Below are positions 1 through 12,044 of a stretch of 64,000 nt of DNA, in pieces. The notes below the pieces were generated by a model. It saw only the letters and a list, made by a program, of their open reading frames with translations, was not told the origin of the DNA and searched no databases. Positions within the stretch are counted from its first letter, which is position 1; each line of letters opens with the position of its first letter. The translations under genes and the position numbers were made by a program. This stretch comes from Copromyces sp. CBS 386.78 (taxonomy: Eukaryota > Ascomycota > Sordariomycetes > Sordariales > Sordariaceae), in NCBI GenBank assembly GCA_030685235.1, contig MU839173.1, forward strand, positions 112,702 through 176,701. Direction: 5' to 3'.

Positions 1-620
1 AACAGCCTCCAGTATGAGGATTCGGCTTGGCTCGCAACGCCACTTTCCGGATACCCATTCTCGCAAAGACCTTCCAGAACCACACACACGCATCTAGCGA
101 GACCCTCGGGATCGGGTGTTCCTCTTGGCTGTCTTATCCATCGAGGTCTAGGCGCGGTCAATAATCTGACGAGTTCCCCTATCGGGAGCTGTCGAGTGTG
201 TACACGTGGACGGACTCTCAACAGACTACACACTTCTTTGTCTGCCTTGTGCGGCCAAGCCACGTCTTTGCCAAATTTGCTCTGACCACACGATCCAGTC
301 TAGGCAACCCATTTTCTGCATCTTTCTTCCCAAAAGAAAAGGGTTCTGTCCTTGATTCATACATTTCCCAGTTGACAAGTCAATCTTGGTCAATAGGTTT
401 TCGGCACCAAGCGAACGCTCAACGACCCAATCGCTGGTACGCACTTTACGAGACATTTTCACGAGAATAGTCCAGACTTCATTCATCCGAGACACCACTC
501 ACGGCCAGCAAGCAACTCGGCAATATCCCGAATAGAGTGGAAGATCAGCAGGTTTCCAAGTCTGCGACTGCGTGTCAAAGACCAGTCTACTACCATCTGT
601 GCTCGACTCGTTACCAGAAG
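1..620. other. upstream region, no gene recognised
   Basis: No convincing coding sequence is visible. Short open frames on both strands overlap each other and look like chance. The stretch probably holds the promoter and 5' leader of the gene starting at 621. Confidence 0.5.
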
Positions 621-3620
621 ATGGAGGCACCTCCGCCCGCCGGATGGCGTCCGGCGGCCAGCGCTTCTGGGCCTGTCGACTATATCCTCACCGGCATATC
701 GACAACATTGGGAACCATCACACGGTTTATACGCTCCGTTCGAACCGCACATGCGGACCTTTCTTCGGTTACCCGGGAACTTTCTGACATGCGCCTCCTA
801 CTCGAGCTGCTTCGTGACGAACACAGCATTCCTCTCTTATTGCAAGCGCAAGTACTGTCGCTTCTGGAGGATACCGGCAATGCGCTAAGTCGGATAGAGG
901 ACATTTTGATGCAGTGTCGTAACGCCGATGAATGGGTCTCTTCAGGAAAGGCAAAAATGGCGGAACTTCGAGGAGATATCGAGACGTATCGGCGTGCGCT
1001 GGGACTTGTCCTTGATGTTGTGAATTACCATCAGTAAGTTTTGCCTGCTGTCACCCAAGATGCTCTTGAAACTGACATCTCTCGTTAGGCCACCACTCAA
1101 TTGGGACACCAGCGACCTGGAAGCCTCCAGATCTCAGATAACGACCGAGGTAGACCGGCTACGCAGCCATAATGCGTTGACAGGGCTCATCAACAGGAAT
1201 ACTTGGCTGGAACCATATATGAATGCCGTGATCAATTGTTTGGAGACCAGTTGTGCTGATTCCCCTGTCATCAAAGACGACGGCCCTCCCAAAGACCTGT
1301 AAGTCACATGAGGAGACCTTTGCATGTCATAGAAGGCCTGCTAACAGAACCGAGAAACAGTAATTTAACCTCCACGCCCGATGTCGATGCCGTACAGAAC
1401 GGCGTGATATCTTTAAATCTCGAGTCACAGCCACCGGCGACACCCCCTACCGCCCCGGCACAGCAAGAAGTAAAACAGTCCTCGCCAAGATACGTCATTA
1501 ACAGCATCTTCGAATCAGCGGGACCATGGTACCCAGCCGGAGCCATAGCACTTCCCTTCTACAACGACGGGGAGAACCGTGCATCAGCTGCTTCAAGTAC
1601 GAGGAGAGAACCCCAGAAAGTGTCCCCACGACTCCGGAATACGCCACTGGATCACTCGAGACATGCCCCAACACCGGAGTCTCCTACATCCATACAATTC
1701 TCACAAAGGGCACAGTCACCCCCTTCTAGCCAACAAAGCTGGGACCAAGGCTCTCCATCCACGAGATCCGAACCTTTTGAAGCAAGTTTTGTACCACACC
1801 AGGACCTACGAGCTGACCGATGGTCCGAACCTCGGCCGGTTCAGAATTCCGAACAATATGGGTTTACCTCGACACCACAATCGCCACATCAAATGCTACG
1901 CGCTGCAACAGCCGGCTCAGTTGCAGCTTCTCTACCGCCTAGTGAAAGCTCGCGTGGTTACTTCCCCAGCCCCCAAATGTCAGGGTCGTTTGGCTCGGGG
2001 ACCTACCGCCATGGTTACGACAGTGGCATCTTTCCGCCGACGGCCGCGCCGTCTATAGCTACAATGTCGACTAGCACATTGTCTGCAAGCACACTATCCC
2101 CGGCTATTATACACGATCCCCGCTGGTCACCAACGCCCCAGCCCCAAAGCCAACAATGGCAAGCAACCACTACTCATCCTCAATGGTCCCAAACCAAACC
2201 AGCGGGTCACGTCACCGCGTACAGCAGCAGCACGGTAACTGTACAATCACACCGAGCCGAGCTTGTGCCTGTACGACATCTTACCGACAAGGGCAAGGGT
2301 TCCGATGTTTTCCATATCGACTGTTCACCAACCGCCTCTTATTTGGCAAGCAGGCATTCCAACAACACAGTCAAGATATGGGCGATTGCGAAGAACACGG
2401 TCCATAGCACCATCAAGATCAAATCGTACGTGCCGGCGCAGCCCCGTTCAAGAGAGTACTTTGTCCGGAGCCATTCAATTCTATCCGAAGGTCCGGCGTC
2501 TCCTTGTTTTATAGGCATCACCACTCATTTCGGGTTAGATCTTGAGATCTACAACTTCACCAAGGGAGGATCCGGAAAGAAGGTGCAGGTTATCGACGAA
2601 GCGCACCGTTGGGCAGCCAGTCACAAACTCGACAACAGTTACGCCCCCTTTGTGGTCTACCGGCCCGGGGCCGACCGGATCGATCGGTACTTTCTATCGC
2701 GTAACCCGAGTGCCAAAAAGCCCTTTTGGGAAGACGCAAGCAGCTGCATTGATCTGACCAAGGCCCATCTTCCCTTCCTCCCCAAGTACCCGGAGCTAGC
2801 CTTCTCCAACGACGCACCCTTCCTAATAGCCGCCGCAGGCCCCCGACCCGGCGATCCGCCCAGACATGGAGACATGCAGCAATCCACCATCCTCCTCGCG
2901 GCCTGGCATCTGACTCCCGTCCGAGAAGCCAAGCTCGCAGCCCGAAGTCCCGTCAACAGCGTGCATTCCCACATCCAAGAGTCGGGCGATCCAAAACGGC
3001 ACAAACCCTACCGCTTCGTCACGCCCGCTTACCCGCAACTGCAGACAGCCTTGCCCTCCGTCCTCGTCTCCCACGGCAGCGTGACCGTCTCCATCTGGAT
3101 TCCCGCCAGCCACGTCAACATCCCGCTCCCCGGCGGCAAGTTCCGACAGACGCGCGTGCCGACGCCCGAGCGCTTCGTCCTGGTGTGGGACATGCCCACC
3201 AACGCGACCAGGCTGATCCCCATCCCCAACGTGCAGGCGTGCGTGTCTCCGGACTGTCGGCTCGTGGCCTACTGCGACCCGGAGATGCAAAAGTTTGTCA
3301 TCCTCGACGTGACGACGACGACGCCGACCGGCGGCGGTGGCGGCGAGGAGGTGTGGAAGTGGCCTGACGCGGCCAAGGTGAGCGGGTTTGCGAGTTTCGG
3401 GCAGTTTGAGGCCATCAAGAAGATTACCGTGTTTGAGTTCAGTCCGGATGGGAAGTGGTTGATTGTGGGCGATGCGAGTGGGGCGCTGGGCGTTTATGAG
3501 GTTAGGGAGGCCGGGACGAGGTTTGAGTTGTTGGATCAGAGCTCGTTGTTGACGCAGGGGGTTTCGGAGCTTGGAGGGAATGGGGGTGTTCCGAGGGGAA
3601 ATGTTGCCGAGTTGATGTAG
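621..3620 (+). CDS. Large protein: fungal N-terminal helical domain plus WD40-like C-terminus
   Basis: Three exons, 621-1033, 1089-1298 and 1361-3620, joined at GT-AG introns in phase, give 960 residues. The start is the ATG at 621; no in-frame ATG precedes it. Residues 1-205 are helical and lack low complexity, resembling the fungal-specific N-terminal domains found on STAND/NLR-like and signalling proteins (helices around DYILTGISTTLGTITRFI). Residues about 220-540 are rich in Ser, Pro, Thr and Gln and likely disordered. From about residue 545 the chain looks like a degenerate beta-propeller: DVFHIDCSPTASYLASRHSN followed by NTVKIW is a typical WD40 blade, and FEFSPDGKWLIVGDASGALG near the C-terminus is another. 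No NACHT or kinase domain is visible. The role is unknown; a scaffold or stress-signalling function is only inference. Confidence 0.8.
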
Positions 3621-4072
3621 TGTATACAGTAGTAGGAAAGGAGGAGACGGTGTGCCTGAAGAGGAGGTATTTTGCATGCATGGAATTTGCGGTGTTGGAT
3701 GAAATATCAAGAGCGAAGAGTAGATAGAGTAACGGGGCGTACATATTGTTTTTCGATAGGATCATGAGAGGATGTTCTGAACCTTTAATGCCAATTGCAA
3801 TCCTAAACTTTTGCGGCGAAAGAATGATTTTATTATTAAGGTAGTTATCGCGAACACACAACATGGCAGTTCCTAGCTTCCTGCATCACCTAGCCGGCCA
3901 AAAAAAAAAAAAAAAAAAAAAAAGTAGTTAAAAATTGAAAATTTACGCCGTACATACACAATCTGGAAGAAGGAAAAACTGGCAAAATCAACCACACTGT
4001 ACGAAAACAAAAAAAGAAGAACCCTACAAAAAGAAACAAAATGGAACAAATGAAAAAAGTGCAAAAAAGAAT
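3621..4072. other. intergenic, with poly(A) tract
   Basis: This holds the 3' end of the WD40-like gene and an A tract of about 23 nt at 3901-3923. Nothing else is recognised. Confidence 0.5.
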
Positions 4073-4182
4073 TGGGACCTGGGAGGCTCGAACTCCCGAC
4101 CTCAGGATTACTCCGGTATTTACACCGGATCATAGTTTAAGAATTATGAGACCTGCGCGCTAGCCAACTGCGCCAAGGTCCC
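4073..4182 (-). tRNA. tRNA-Met (CAU, elongator) with intron
   Basis: On the minus strand the 5' acceptor arm GGGACCT pairs with AGGTCCC, followed by discriminator A. The D arm reads GGCGCAGTTGGCTAGCGC. The anticodon loop is CTCATAA, with CAU as anticodon. The T arm GGGAGTTCGAGCCTCCC is perfect. About 36 nt are inserted just 3' of the anticodon, the canonical position for a nuclear tRNA intron, and the 3' half of the anticodon stem (TCCTG) resumes after it. The mature length would be about 73 nt. Confidence 0.9.
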
Positions 4183-5282
4183 TGTTGATGGAAACCCGGG
4201 CCAGATTCTTGACTTATAAATGGGTCAGTGGATGGGCAAAGAGAAAAAAAACAAAACTAGTGAATTCCAAGTCGTGCTATCAACCCCCAAGGTCTATTAC
4301 CTACGTGAATGGACACTCGACTTTTTTTTTGGATGTCGCATTCTTTTTTTCTGGGTTTGGTATAAATGGATTGAATTTGGTGTTGTCTTTGATGGCAAGA
4401 AAGCTAGTGGTCCCCCCCCCCCCTTTTTTTTTTTTTGTTTGTTGTTTTGGTATCATGAAATTTCCAAATGTTGGACTATTGGAGTTTTGTCTTCCTGTGG
4501 TGATGGGATCGACCGCAGTCGTAACTGCGGGGGTAGGTTGAACTTACCATGGGAACAAAATTATTTCTTAGAGGTTAATAGGTAAGTAACTTTTTGGATT
4601 GCTGTACTTGGTGTCCACTCGCAAAGAAGGCATCTTTCGTCCTCCTTCTTCCTCCTTCAATCACCACTTTTTCATCCTTTGTGCACATCGTGTTTACATT
4701 CACTCCGGTCATTTCGACAGAAGGGACATATATGTATGGTATTACCGCTGAAGCTTGTGAGTCTGATGGGATTTATTCATATAGGTAGTAATATCTACTC
4801 GCCAGGACAGTGAATCTTCAACTTTTTGCAATGAGTTGGCGCACCTTGAGGGACGATCCTTTGCTGTTTGCACAATGACGGCACAGCCTTCCTCTTTTTT
4901 CGTTCCATCTCAAGTAAATGGTGGGGTTCATCCGCAAGATTCTCAGTTAGGCTCCAAGTCTCTACTCGGTTCCCGGTCGAGCTGGTCTCAAGCTCCAACC
5001 TTATAATGGTGCCAGGACGGTCTGTGCCGCCCGGGCATTCACTACGGGAGCGTTTAGGATACTGCCGTCCCTTCACTCGTGTTCCGCCCCATCCCATTCA
5101 CTTCGCCTCTCTTCTAGCTCTTGCACATCCCCAAGGGCAAGTCCCCACAAGCTCGACGTTCTCTCCAAGATTCTCCCATCTCTCGCTGACTTCCTTTTTC
5201 CCCAACCCAACCAACCACTTCCAGCACATCATCTCGACAACAGGGAAAAAACCAGCAACGACGCTCCATCCTCTCAAACATC
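4183..5282. other. intergenic region, no gene recognised
   Basis: T-rich and C-rich homopolymer runs occur near 4320-4440, and pyrimidine-rich sequence runs up to 5282. The latter is typical of a promoter and 5' leader of the gene at 5283. Short open frames here lack any recognisable domain. Confidence 0.5.
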
Positions 5283-6793
5283 ATGCCTCAAAAGAAGAAA
5301 AAGCCTCAGGTGGCACCGATGCCGCTTTTCAGCAAGCTTCCCGCGGAGATACAAATAATGATCTTCCACGAGGCGCTTCGGAAACCGCAGGTTCACTTTG
5401 TGAAAGTGGCACGCGAGCAGAATCCCGGCGAAGGCAACGCGTTTTGGTCTGTGGCCATGAAGCCCCGGGACAAGAGCGGCGACACTTCGGGTTATCGCCT
5501 GCTCGACAACATGGAGGATATCGCACTTTCGTTCCCCGTCGCGGCCGAAGTGATGCGCAAAAACACGCTCGAACTACACCGCCTGCCGCTCCTGAAGGAC
5601 GGCTCGTGGATGATGGACGCGGCCACGGACCTCGTGGTGCTCGAGTTTGACTCGGACAAATCGGGGAGGATGCGCTTCTGGCACCCGCGGAACCGCGTGT
5701 ACACTTCTGTCCAGGACGTCGATGCGATCCGTCGACAGCTGGAGGGGATCCGCAAAGTCGCTTTCGTGTACGGCGGGGAGCACCAGCCGGACGCGGGATC
5801 GAGCGAGAGTGTGTTTCCGTGTTTGAGTCATCACCACCGGAAACACTCGAGCTGGAAGTTCTGTCCGGAGGAGCTGCTGGGGCTGATCTACCAGCTCTCC
5901 CATGTCGAAGCCGTCTACTTCATCCTCAAGCACAGGATCAATGCCAAAGTCGTGATCGACTATGCGACCAGCTACTTTTCCGGTAAGTTGCCTTCCTCCT
6001 CCCTTTGGGACCAGACTGGGGACTCACTTTTCATTCCCCGCTGTCCCCCTTTCTTCTCCCTGATTCCCTCCCATTGCTTATTATGTTCTTAATCCCCTTG
6101 ATCATGACTCCATGTCCCTTGCTTGCTTGACCGACCAACTAACCGCCACCACCACAAGTAGTCCCCCCCGCTACACGCAACAGCTTCGGCCTCAAAACCT
6201 TCTACTCCACAACGAGGAGCTACATAACCGTCCCCCTCCCTTCCTACACCATCGGACCGGTATACCACGCCACCTGGAAGACGAAGGACTGCATCTGGCC
6301 GGAGGACTCCCCACCCGTGCTCGTCAAGGCAGCCCGCGCGACGGCCATGGCCCTGCCCCCCGACTCGCGAGAGAAACGATACGCCGAGCACATGCGCAAG
6401 CTCTCCCACCTAGGCCGCAAACTGGACCATCGCGACGTGGTCACCCCCCTGGTCTCGGGCATGATCCGGCAGGTGCGCGCCGACCAAGATACCCCGGTGT
6501 CGCCGGACTACGAGTGGCCGGACCCGGTGCCGCCTCTGGTCAACACGGCCCGGTTTAAAGCCCACAAGGAACAACACAGGCGGGACTACAACCTTGACAA
6601 TTTCACCAGGGAGAGGCGGGATAATCTGGAGTTTGGCATGTTGCTTATGGTGGATGATGCGGCTCCGGGTGCTAGCAAGGGCGTCGTCAAGGGTAAGGCC
6701 GGTGGTGGTGGTGGTGGCGTAAACAAGAAGAAGAAGAAGAAGAAGGAGAAGGAGAAGGAGACGACGACGGAAGGTGGAAGGTCGGTTGCCTAA
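5283..6793 (+). CDS. 2EXR/F-box-like domain protein of unknown function
   Basis: Two exons, 5283-5982 and 6162-6793, with a 179-nt intron (donor GTAAGT, acceptor TAG), give 443 residues. The start is the ATG at 5283, with an A-rich, Lys-coding beginning. Residues 14-35 (PLFSKLPAEIQIMIFHEALR) match the opening of the 2EXR family, which resembles an F-box: F..LP.EI...I...A. Such proteins are numerous in filamentous fungi and mostly uncharacterised. The middle is globular with conserved-looking aromatic motifs (SWKFCPEELLGLIYQLSHVE). The C-terminus (about 405-443) is a Gly run followed by a long Lys/Glu-rich tail that could be nuclear or RNA-binding, which is inference. No other domain is recognised. 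Confidence 0.8.
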
Positions 6794-7288
6794 AGTTGTT
6801 GTTGTTATTGTTGTTGTTGTTGTTGGACTAAAGGAGGATAAGGAACCGGGAATGGCTTCAATGGTTTTGTTCGTGAAAGGGCAATGAATGATTGCAATGT
6901 GGAAACGCTCCAACTTACATCAAAAGCGCCTTTCTTATAACACGGCTCCGGGGCCGATGAAGGCTTGGTTCCCACATTATTGGTTCCCACATGCGCAGCA
7001 GATAGGGTTTGCATGTGGGTACAAGATTCGCATGGGAAGACGGGGTGACCGAGGATCTAGGGTTCAAGTGTCGCCAGAGGAAGGAAGGGCAAAGAGGTAG
7101 ATAGCAATGCGTCAACCTCTCTGCGGAAGCCATAAAGATGTCTTTGTAAGGAGGACAATCAATAACCAAGAATGCCAACGCCTAAAAGTGAGGTCCACGA
7201 TAAAGGCCATACATAGGTATATGCTCTGGAAATCCGCCCGACGTAGAAGCAGACGCCCAAACATCATCAAATTGCATGGATACCTTAC
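6794..7288. other. intergenic region between convergent genes
   Basis: TTG-repeat sequence follows the stop of the upstream gene at 6797-6822. The genes on either side converge here, so this holds two 3' ends. No gene is recognised. Confidence 0.5.
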
Positions 7289-9412
7289 TCAAGCGTCAGG
7301 ATCTGTATCCGCCTCCTCCTCCTCCTCCTCCTCCTCCGAGCCAAACCCACCAGTCCTTCTCCTTCTCTTCCTCATCATCCTCGCTCTCATCCTCATAATC
7401 CTGCGTTCCATATCCTCAAGCCCGTCGTCGTAACTGCCGCTATCAGTACCGTCACCTGAGTGCCCAAGTCTACTTCCCAAGTCAACACTTTCACCATCTC
7501 CACCTCCCTCCCCATCCTCCTCCTCCCCATCACCCCCCTCCTCACCCCACTCCTCATCCTCTTCTTCCCACCCCCTCCCCCTCCCCCTCTTCCTCTTCCC
7601 CTTCCCCATCCCCAACGCCCTTCTTCCCTCCACGTCGTCAAAATTAAAACCCCCATGCCCTCCATATCGTCCCCCCACTCCCACTCCCACTTCCAGTCCC
7701 CCTTCCACCTCATTCACCCCAACCCCACCCCCATCCCCAACCCCAACCCCAGACCCTATACCCTCCCCCAACCTCCCCTCCACAACATGAACCCCCTCCC
7801 TCACCAAAGCCATCAACCTCCCCTTCCACATCTCATCCCGCCTCTCCACCGCCTTCCTCACCACCTCCCCCCTCATACCCTGCACGTCCCGCACAACCCC
7901 GGCCAACAACTCTTTTTTTTCGCGCTCTAGCAGGAGAGTCTCGCCGCGCAGCTGCTCGCTTTCCAGCTGGAATTTGTTGACCATTTCCAGAGCGGCGCCG
8001 AGGGACCGTCGCGTGCGGAGCAGCGAGGCTTGGAGGGTTGCGAGTTCTTCGTGATGGTGGAGGAGTTCAGAGTCGGGGTGTTGGTGTTGGTCTCTGTTTC
8101 GCTGCTGCTGCTGCTGCTGGGATTGCGTTGATGCGGAAGACAGGGGGGGCCTTTGGAGTTGGTTTTGGAGTTGGTGGTGGTGGTGAGCAGACGCGGAGGC
8201 AGAACTGGAGGGGGAGGCGCGAGAGCGGGTCGGTGTTGCCTCTGGTTCCTCATCGTCGTCGTGGTGGAGGTTGTGAGCGTGAATGGTGGTTGCGTTAGAC
8301 GTACGCCCCATGCTTGAACTCAAGGCTGACTCTCCATGTCCGGAGAAGTTGGAGCAGGGTGTTATGGGCAACTCGGTACGAGCAGGCACCATGTTCATTC
8401 CCATGGCGAAAGGGCTGGTGGTTGGCGGGCTGGGGACTACTGCTGCTGCTGTTGTCGTTGTTGTTGGAAACGGACGACGATACCGTGCTCGACTGCCCGA
8501 AGGTGGTGGTGTGCTGCAATCCAACTGAGCACGAATAGCCTCGCTGAATTGCGATGATGATGTCGTCAAGCTAAACGCTTCCGTCTCCGAGCCCGAGCCA
8601 GGGTCATGATCCAAAGCCGTGTGAAAAGTTGGGTTGCTGGGTGTTTCTGGCGAACGTGGGTGTTGAATATCCCTATCAAGTCCCCCCCTCTCCCTGTCAA
8701 CCTCCACCGGCACCTCCAGATCCAAGTCCACAGTATCGTCATAAAACCTCTCAATCACCTTATCCTTCTCCCTCAACTCGGCCCTAAGCCGTTCAATCTC
8801 CTCCTGCGCTTCCTTCTCCCTCTTGCGCCATTCGGTGTAGACACGGTTCATCTTCTCCTCGCTTAGAGTTAGAGAAGCGTTGCGACGGATGCCGATGCTG
8901 CGGCGCTTGGTGGAAATCCGGCTGTTGAGGGCGGCGGCGGTGTCTGTGTCGGAGGTGTTGGGTTGTGGTGTTGATGATAACCTCAGGCTCGTGGTGGAAA
9001 TGGGAGCAGATGGTGGTCGGCGGGAAGATGTGCTGTGATGGATATATAAACACTTTGCGGAACCCGACGCTGCTGCCGGTGCTGGTGCTGGTGACGGTGG
9101 TTGCAAAGATGTGCGCCGGACCATGGGAGTCAATCCCGTCGTCGAGAGTGAGAGTTCGTCTTCCAACAGCTGCTGCAGGCCAGCAGAGTCTGGAGAAAAT
9201 TGCGTTTTGCCGCCTCGAACCCGAACAGTCTTTGTTATCCTATTCTTCCGGTTCCGCCGTGGTGTTCTCGGGGGAGTAGGTGGTGATGTTTCTCGTGTGC
9301 ATGCCACTCCCACCACAGGGTGCCTGATCGCAGTTCCAGTCCCAGTTCGACGCGTCCGTCTCAACGCTATGGGGAGGCTTAGATCATCCATGTCGTGGTC
9401 GTGGTCTGTCAT
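7289..9412 (-). CDS. Coiled-coil, low-complexity protein of unknown function
   Basis: A single exon of 707 residues, using the ATG at 9412 (MTDHDHDMDDLSLP). The frame is open for another 19 codons upstream with no better start. The N-terminal 170 residues are basic and Ser/Pro-rich, with one conserved-looking patch, TQFSPDSAGLQQLLEDELS. A first coiled coil lies near residues 180-225 (Glu/Lys/Arg heptads, EEIERLRAELREKDKVIERF). A second lies near 455-520. Between them are His, Gln and Ser runs. The last 170 residues are extreme: Gly/Val repeats, then long Glu/Asp and Arg/Lys runs, ending in a poly-Glu tail. The layout resembles spindle-pole or chromosome-associated structural proteins, but no specific family is recognised and no function is claimed. 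Confidence 0.65.
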   Translation of the reverse strand: MTDHDHDMDDLSLPIALRRTRRTGTGTAIRHPVVGVACTRETSPPTPPRTPRRNRKNRITKTVRVRGGKTQFSPDSAGLQQLLEDELSLSTTGLTPMVRRTSLQPPSPAPAPAAASGSAKCLYIHHSTSSRRPPSAPISTTSLRLSSTPQPNTSDTDTAAALNSRISTKRRSIGIRRNASLTLSEEKMNRVYTEWRKREKEAQEEIERLRAELREKDKVIERFYDDTVDLDLEVPVEVDRERGGLDRDIQHPRSPETPSNPTFHTALDHDPGSGSETEAFSLTTSSSQFSEAIRAQLDCSTPPPSGSRARYRRPFPTTTTTAAAVVPSPPTTSPFAMGMNMVPARTELPITPCSNFSGHGESALSSSMGRTSNATTIHAHNLHHDDDEEPEATPTRSRASPSSSASASAHHHHQLQNQLQRPPLSSASTQSQQQQQQRNRDQHQHPDSELLHHHEELATLQASLLRTRRSLGAALEMVNKFQLESEQLRGETLLLEREKKELLAGVVRDVQGMRGEVVRKAVERRDEMWKGRLMALVREGVHVVEGRLGEGIGSGVGVGDGGGVGVNEVEGGLEVGVGVGGRYGGHGGFNFDDVEGRRALGMGKGKRKRGRGRGWEEEDEEWGEEGGDGEEEDGEGGGDGESVDLGSRLGHSGDGTDSGSYDDGLEDMERRIMRMRARMMRKRRRRTGGFGSEEEEEEEEADTDPDA

Positions 9413-10216
9413 GTTTATTCTCCGTCGAGTCCGATGTGAAGTGAAGGGTGGGAAAAAAAAAAAAAGCAATGTGACCAGTCGACACAGCAGAGACTCAGCG
9501 AGACGAGCTGATTCGATTCACAGTGACAGGGTCAGAAAGAGACAGGACTCGGGACTTCTTAAAAGATTTTACCGTGATTTGCCGTCAACTCGCATCACCG
9601 ACCGCGTTTTCAAAACCCAATTTGACATTTTGCTTGAGAATTGCGGTCGGGCATAGACAGCCATGTTGTTTGTTTGTTTTCCAGTTTGAGAATGTGGGGT
9701 CAAAACGACGAACGAGAACGCGCGACCCCCCCTGGTATGTCTCATTCATGTGAATGTCCCGACGCTAGCATCTTGTTGTTGTTGTTTGATGTATTCGATA
9801 CTGTGAGGGCATTGGAACCTCCTCAAGGCTATCTATGTCATTCCAGTCAGAAAAGTTGATTGTTTTCAGAGTTTACACTTACACTGGGTCGGATCGTAAA
9901 TGTTTTTGTTGATAACCGTCAGGGGTGGATAACCGTCAGGGAAGAATGGCCCTACCCATCCATGGTCATCGAGTGTTGACACTGTAAGCCGAAAAGCAAG
10001 GGATGATATGGGTTTGTTTGCCTGCCACTGTCCTGCTATCATCTTGATCACGAAACTCCCTAAAACATAAACAAAGTGTACAACTCGATAAGACTGACCA
10101 AACATACCTTTTCTGTTAAAATTGATCCTTTTGACGCCCATTCACCATCAATCCCCCCTATGTGCCATGTTTTATACCTCGGAAAATACAAGACATATCA
10201 GTTGTAAATAAACCCC
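9413..10216. other. intergenic, promoter of the coiled-coil gene
   Basis: An A run at 9450-9463 lies just upstream of the coiled-coil gene start, followed by mixed sequence to the 3' end of the zinc-finger gene at 10217. A 13-nt segment, ggataaccgtcag, is nearly repeated around 9908-9940. No gene is recognised. Confidence 0.4.
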
Positions 10217-11432
10217 CTACGCCGCAGCAACCGCATACCTCGGCAGCAGCGCCATCTTCTCCTCTGGACTGACTTCGCTATCGCCATACACCATGCGCAT
10301 ATTCTTATCCTTGCCCTTACCCTTCTTCTCCATACCAGCGTCCTCTCCCGCCCTGGCGCCAGGCGGCCTGCTGCCTTGACCCTGCTCCGCGGCACGGATA
10401 AGCTGATCGATCTCGTCTCCTCCTCCTCCTTGCCTTGCCGCGCCAGAAACCAGCTCATCGACAGTCGAGGCTGCGCCGGGGTATCCGCCAGCACCACCAC
10501 CTGGTGGACCACCGTTGTAGTAAGGGGGCATATGTGGGAGAGTAGTGCCGCCCGTCGGTCTGGGGGGGAAGACGGGAGGGTAGGCGCCCACAACACCTGG
10601 CTGTACTGGGGGTGGGAAGGCACCGGGCATGACGCCGACGGGTGGGGGGTACGGGAATCCTGGTTGCGGGGGAGGGAAGGGGGATGCCTGTTGTGACGTA
10701 TTTATGTTAGTTAGCCTATCTGTCTGTCTTTGAAACCATAAGTAGGTAGCAGAAGAACTTACACCTTGTGCCGGACTCTGCCCAGCAACCGGCGACACAG
10801 AAGCAGGAACCTGAGCTTGCTGCTGCTGCTGCTGCTGCTGCGACTTGGGCACCACAACCGGCACGGGCAGGGTACCACCGTTGGCCTTTATCTGCGCGAC
10901 CTTTGCCCTGTGGTCGGCCAGCCTCTTCTTCAGCTCCTCGGCAGTCTCCATCTTGATCTTCTTTGCGGGCCCCCCTTGGCCACCAGCCTGTCCGGGCGGG
11001 GGGTTGCCCGTGGCGGCGTGGCGCTCGGCCTGTGCTGTGTAAAAGTTTGTGATGATGCGCTGGTTGTGCTGCTGGACTATGTCGTCGGGCACGCCCTCCA
11101 TGCCAAAAATCTCAATGTCGAGCGCCTGTCGGTTGGCCAGCGCGTTCTCCACCTTGTCGAGCGCCTCCTTGTGCACCTGGTTCATGTGGACCGAGAGACC
11201 GCCGGCCGTGTTCAGTCGCTTGCCGCATCGGTCGCACTTGAAGTGCTTGGCTTTCTGGTGGGAGATGAGGAGCTTGAGATCCTCAAAGTCACGTTCGCCT
11301 GCGTGGTTGAAGTCTTTGTATTAGCCCATTTTCTTGCAATTTGGTAACAGATGGATGGTACGTACAGTAGTAGCACCATGGACGAGCAAGGAGCTCTTCG
11401 ACGTCCGGGTGTCCTCTCTTTTTCTTGCCCAT
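10217..11432 (-). CDS. BuGZ/ZNF207-type C2H2 zinc-finger protein
   Basis: Three exons, 11432-11366, 11298-10763 and 10687-10217, give 357 residues. The N-terminus MGKKKRGHPDVEE leads into two tandem C2H2 fingers. The first uses C20, C23, H36 and H41 (WCYYCERDFEDLKLLISHQK). The second uses C44, C47, H60 and H65, and the pair runs straight on through KHFKCDRC. This spacing and the HQKAKHFKC linker are the signature of metazoan and plant BuGZ, a microtubule- and Bub3-binding protein acting in spindle assembly and possibly splicing. The rest is Pro/Gly/Gln-rich and probably phase-separating, as in BuGZ. The C-terminus contains a compact motif (RMVYGDSEVSPEEKMALLPR). Without splicing of the first intron, both fingers would be lost from the frame. 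Family assignment is strong; a spindle role in fungi is inference. Confidence 0.88.
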
Positions 11433-12044
11433 CTTGATTGATTTGTTGTGGTTTGTGCGATTTGATCCGAATCAGACTATCTTGACAAGATTTGGTGTGG
11501 TTGTGGAAGGGTGCAATGTAAGGTGGTGGGTGGTTGGTGGTCGTCGTCAGTGGGAATGGAAATGTTGGTTGGATTGGCGATGAATTGATTGATTGAGCTT
11601 TGGTCATCGCGGCGGGCGGTCGTAGCGACGCGCGCCGACGACCAAATGTTCAGCCACAGTATCTACCAGGTAAACTGTGGCTGGTTATCCACAAGGCGCA
11701 GCACGTGATGCCCCTAATCGTCAACATTACCACCGCCGTCATCCATCTAGAGGTATCATAAAGTAAGAATTCGCTAATTATGTACTAGTAACATGTACTC
11801 AGCGAGACATGTGTTTTGGAATCATAGCCTTCTAGACTACCAAGCAACACTTTCTCAAAGAACCAACTCCACCAAAACTCCAACACATTGCACAACCTAA
11901 CAACGGTGTACACAAATGGGTATGGCTATGCAAACATCCATAGTCAGTCAAACACATACCCAACCAACTATCTAACTAACCTTGATGCCAATACGCTATG
12001 CTATGCAATCCTCTCTTAGTCCTTAGACCTACTTCCTTACGTAC
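11433..12044. other. intergenic region
   Basis: This is the promoter region of the BuGZ-like gene and the 3' flank of the kinesin gene, both on the minus strand. No gene or RNA is recognised. Confidence 0.5.

Noticed and set aside
2823..3710. 295-codon open frame on the minus strand
   Set aside because: Shadow of the WD40-like gene; His/Arg/Pro-rich with no motif.
4868..5650. 260-codon open frame overlapping the start of the 2EXR-like gene
   Set aside because: Runs out of frame into the real gene; the upstream part is pyrimidine-rich leader.
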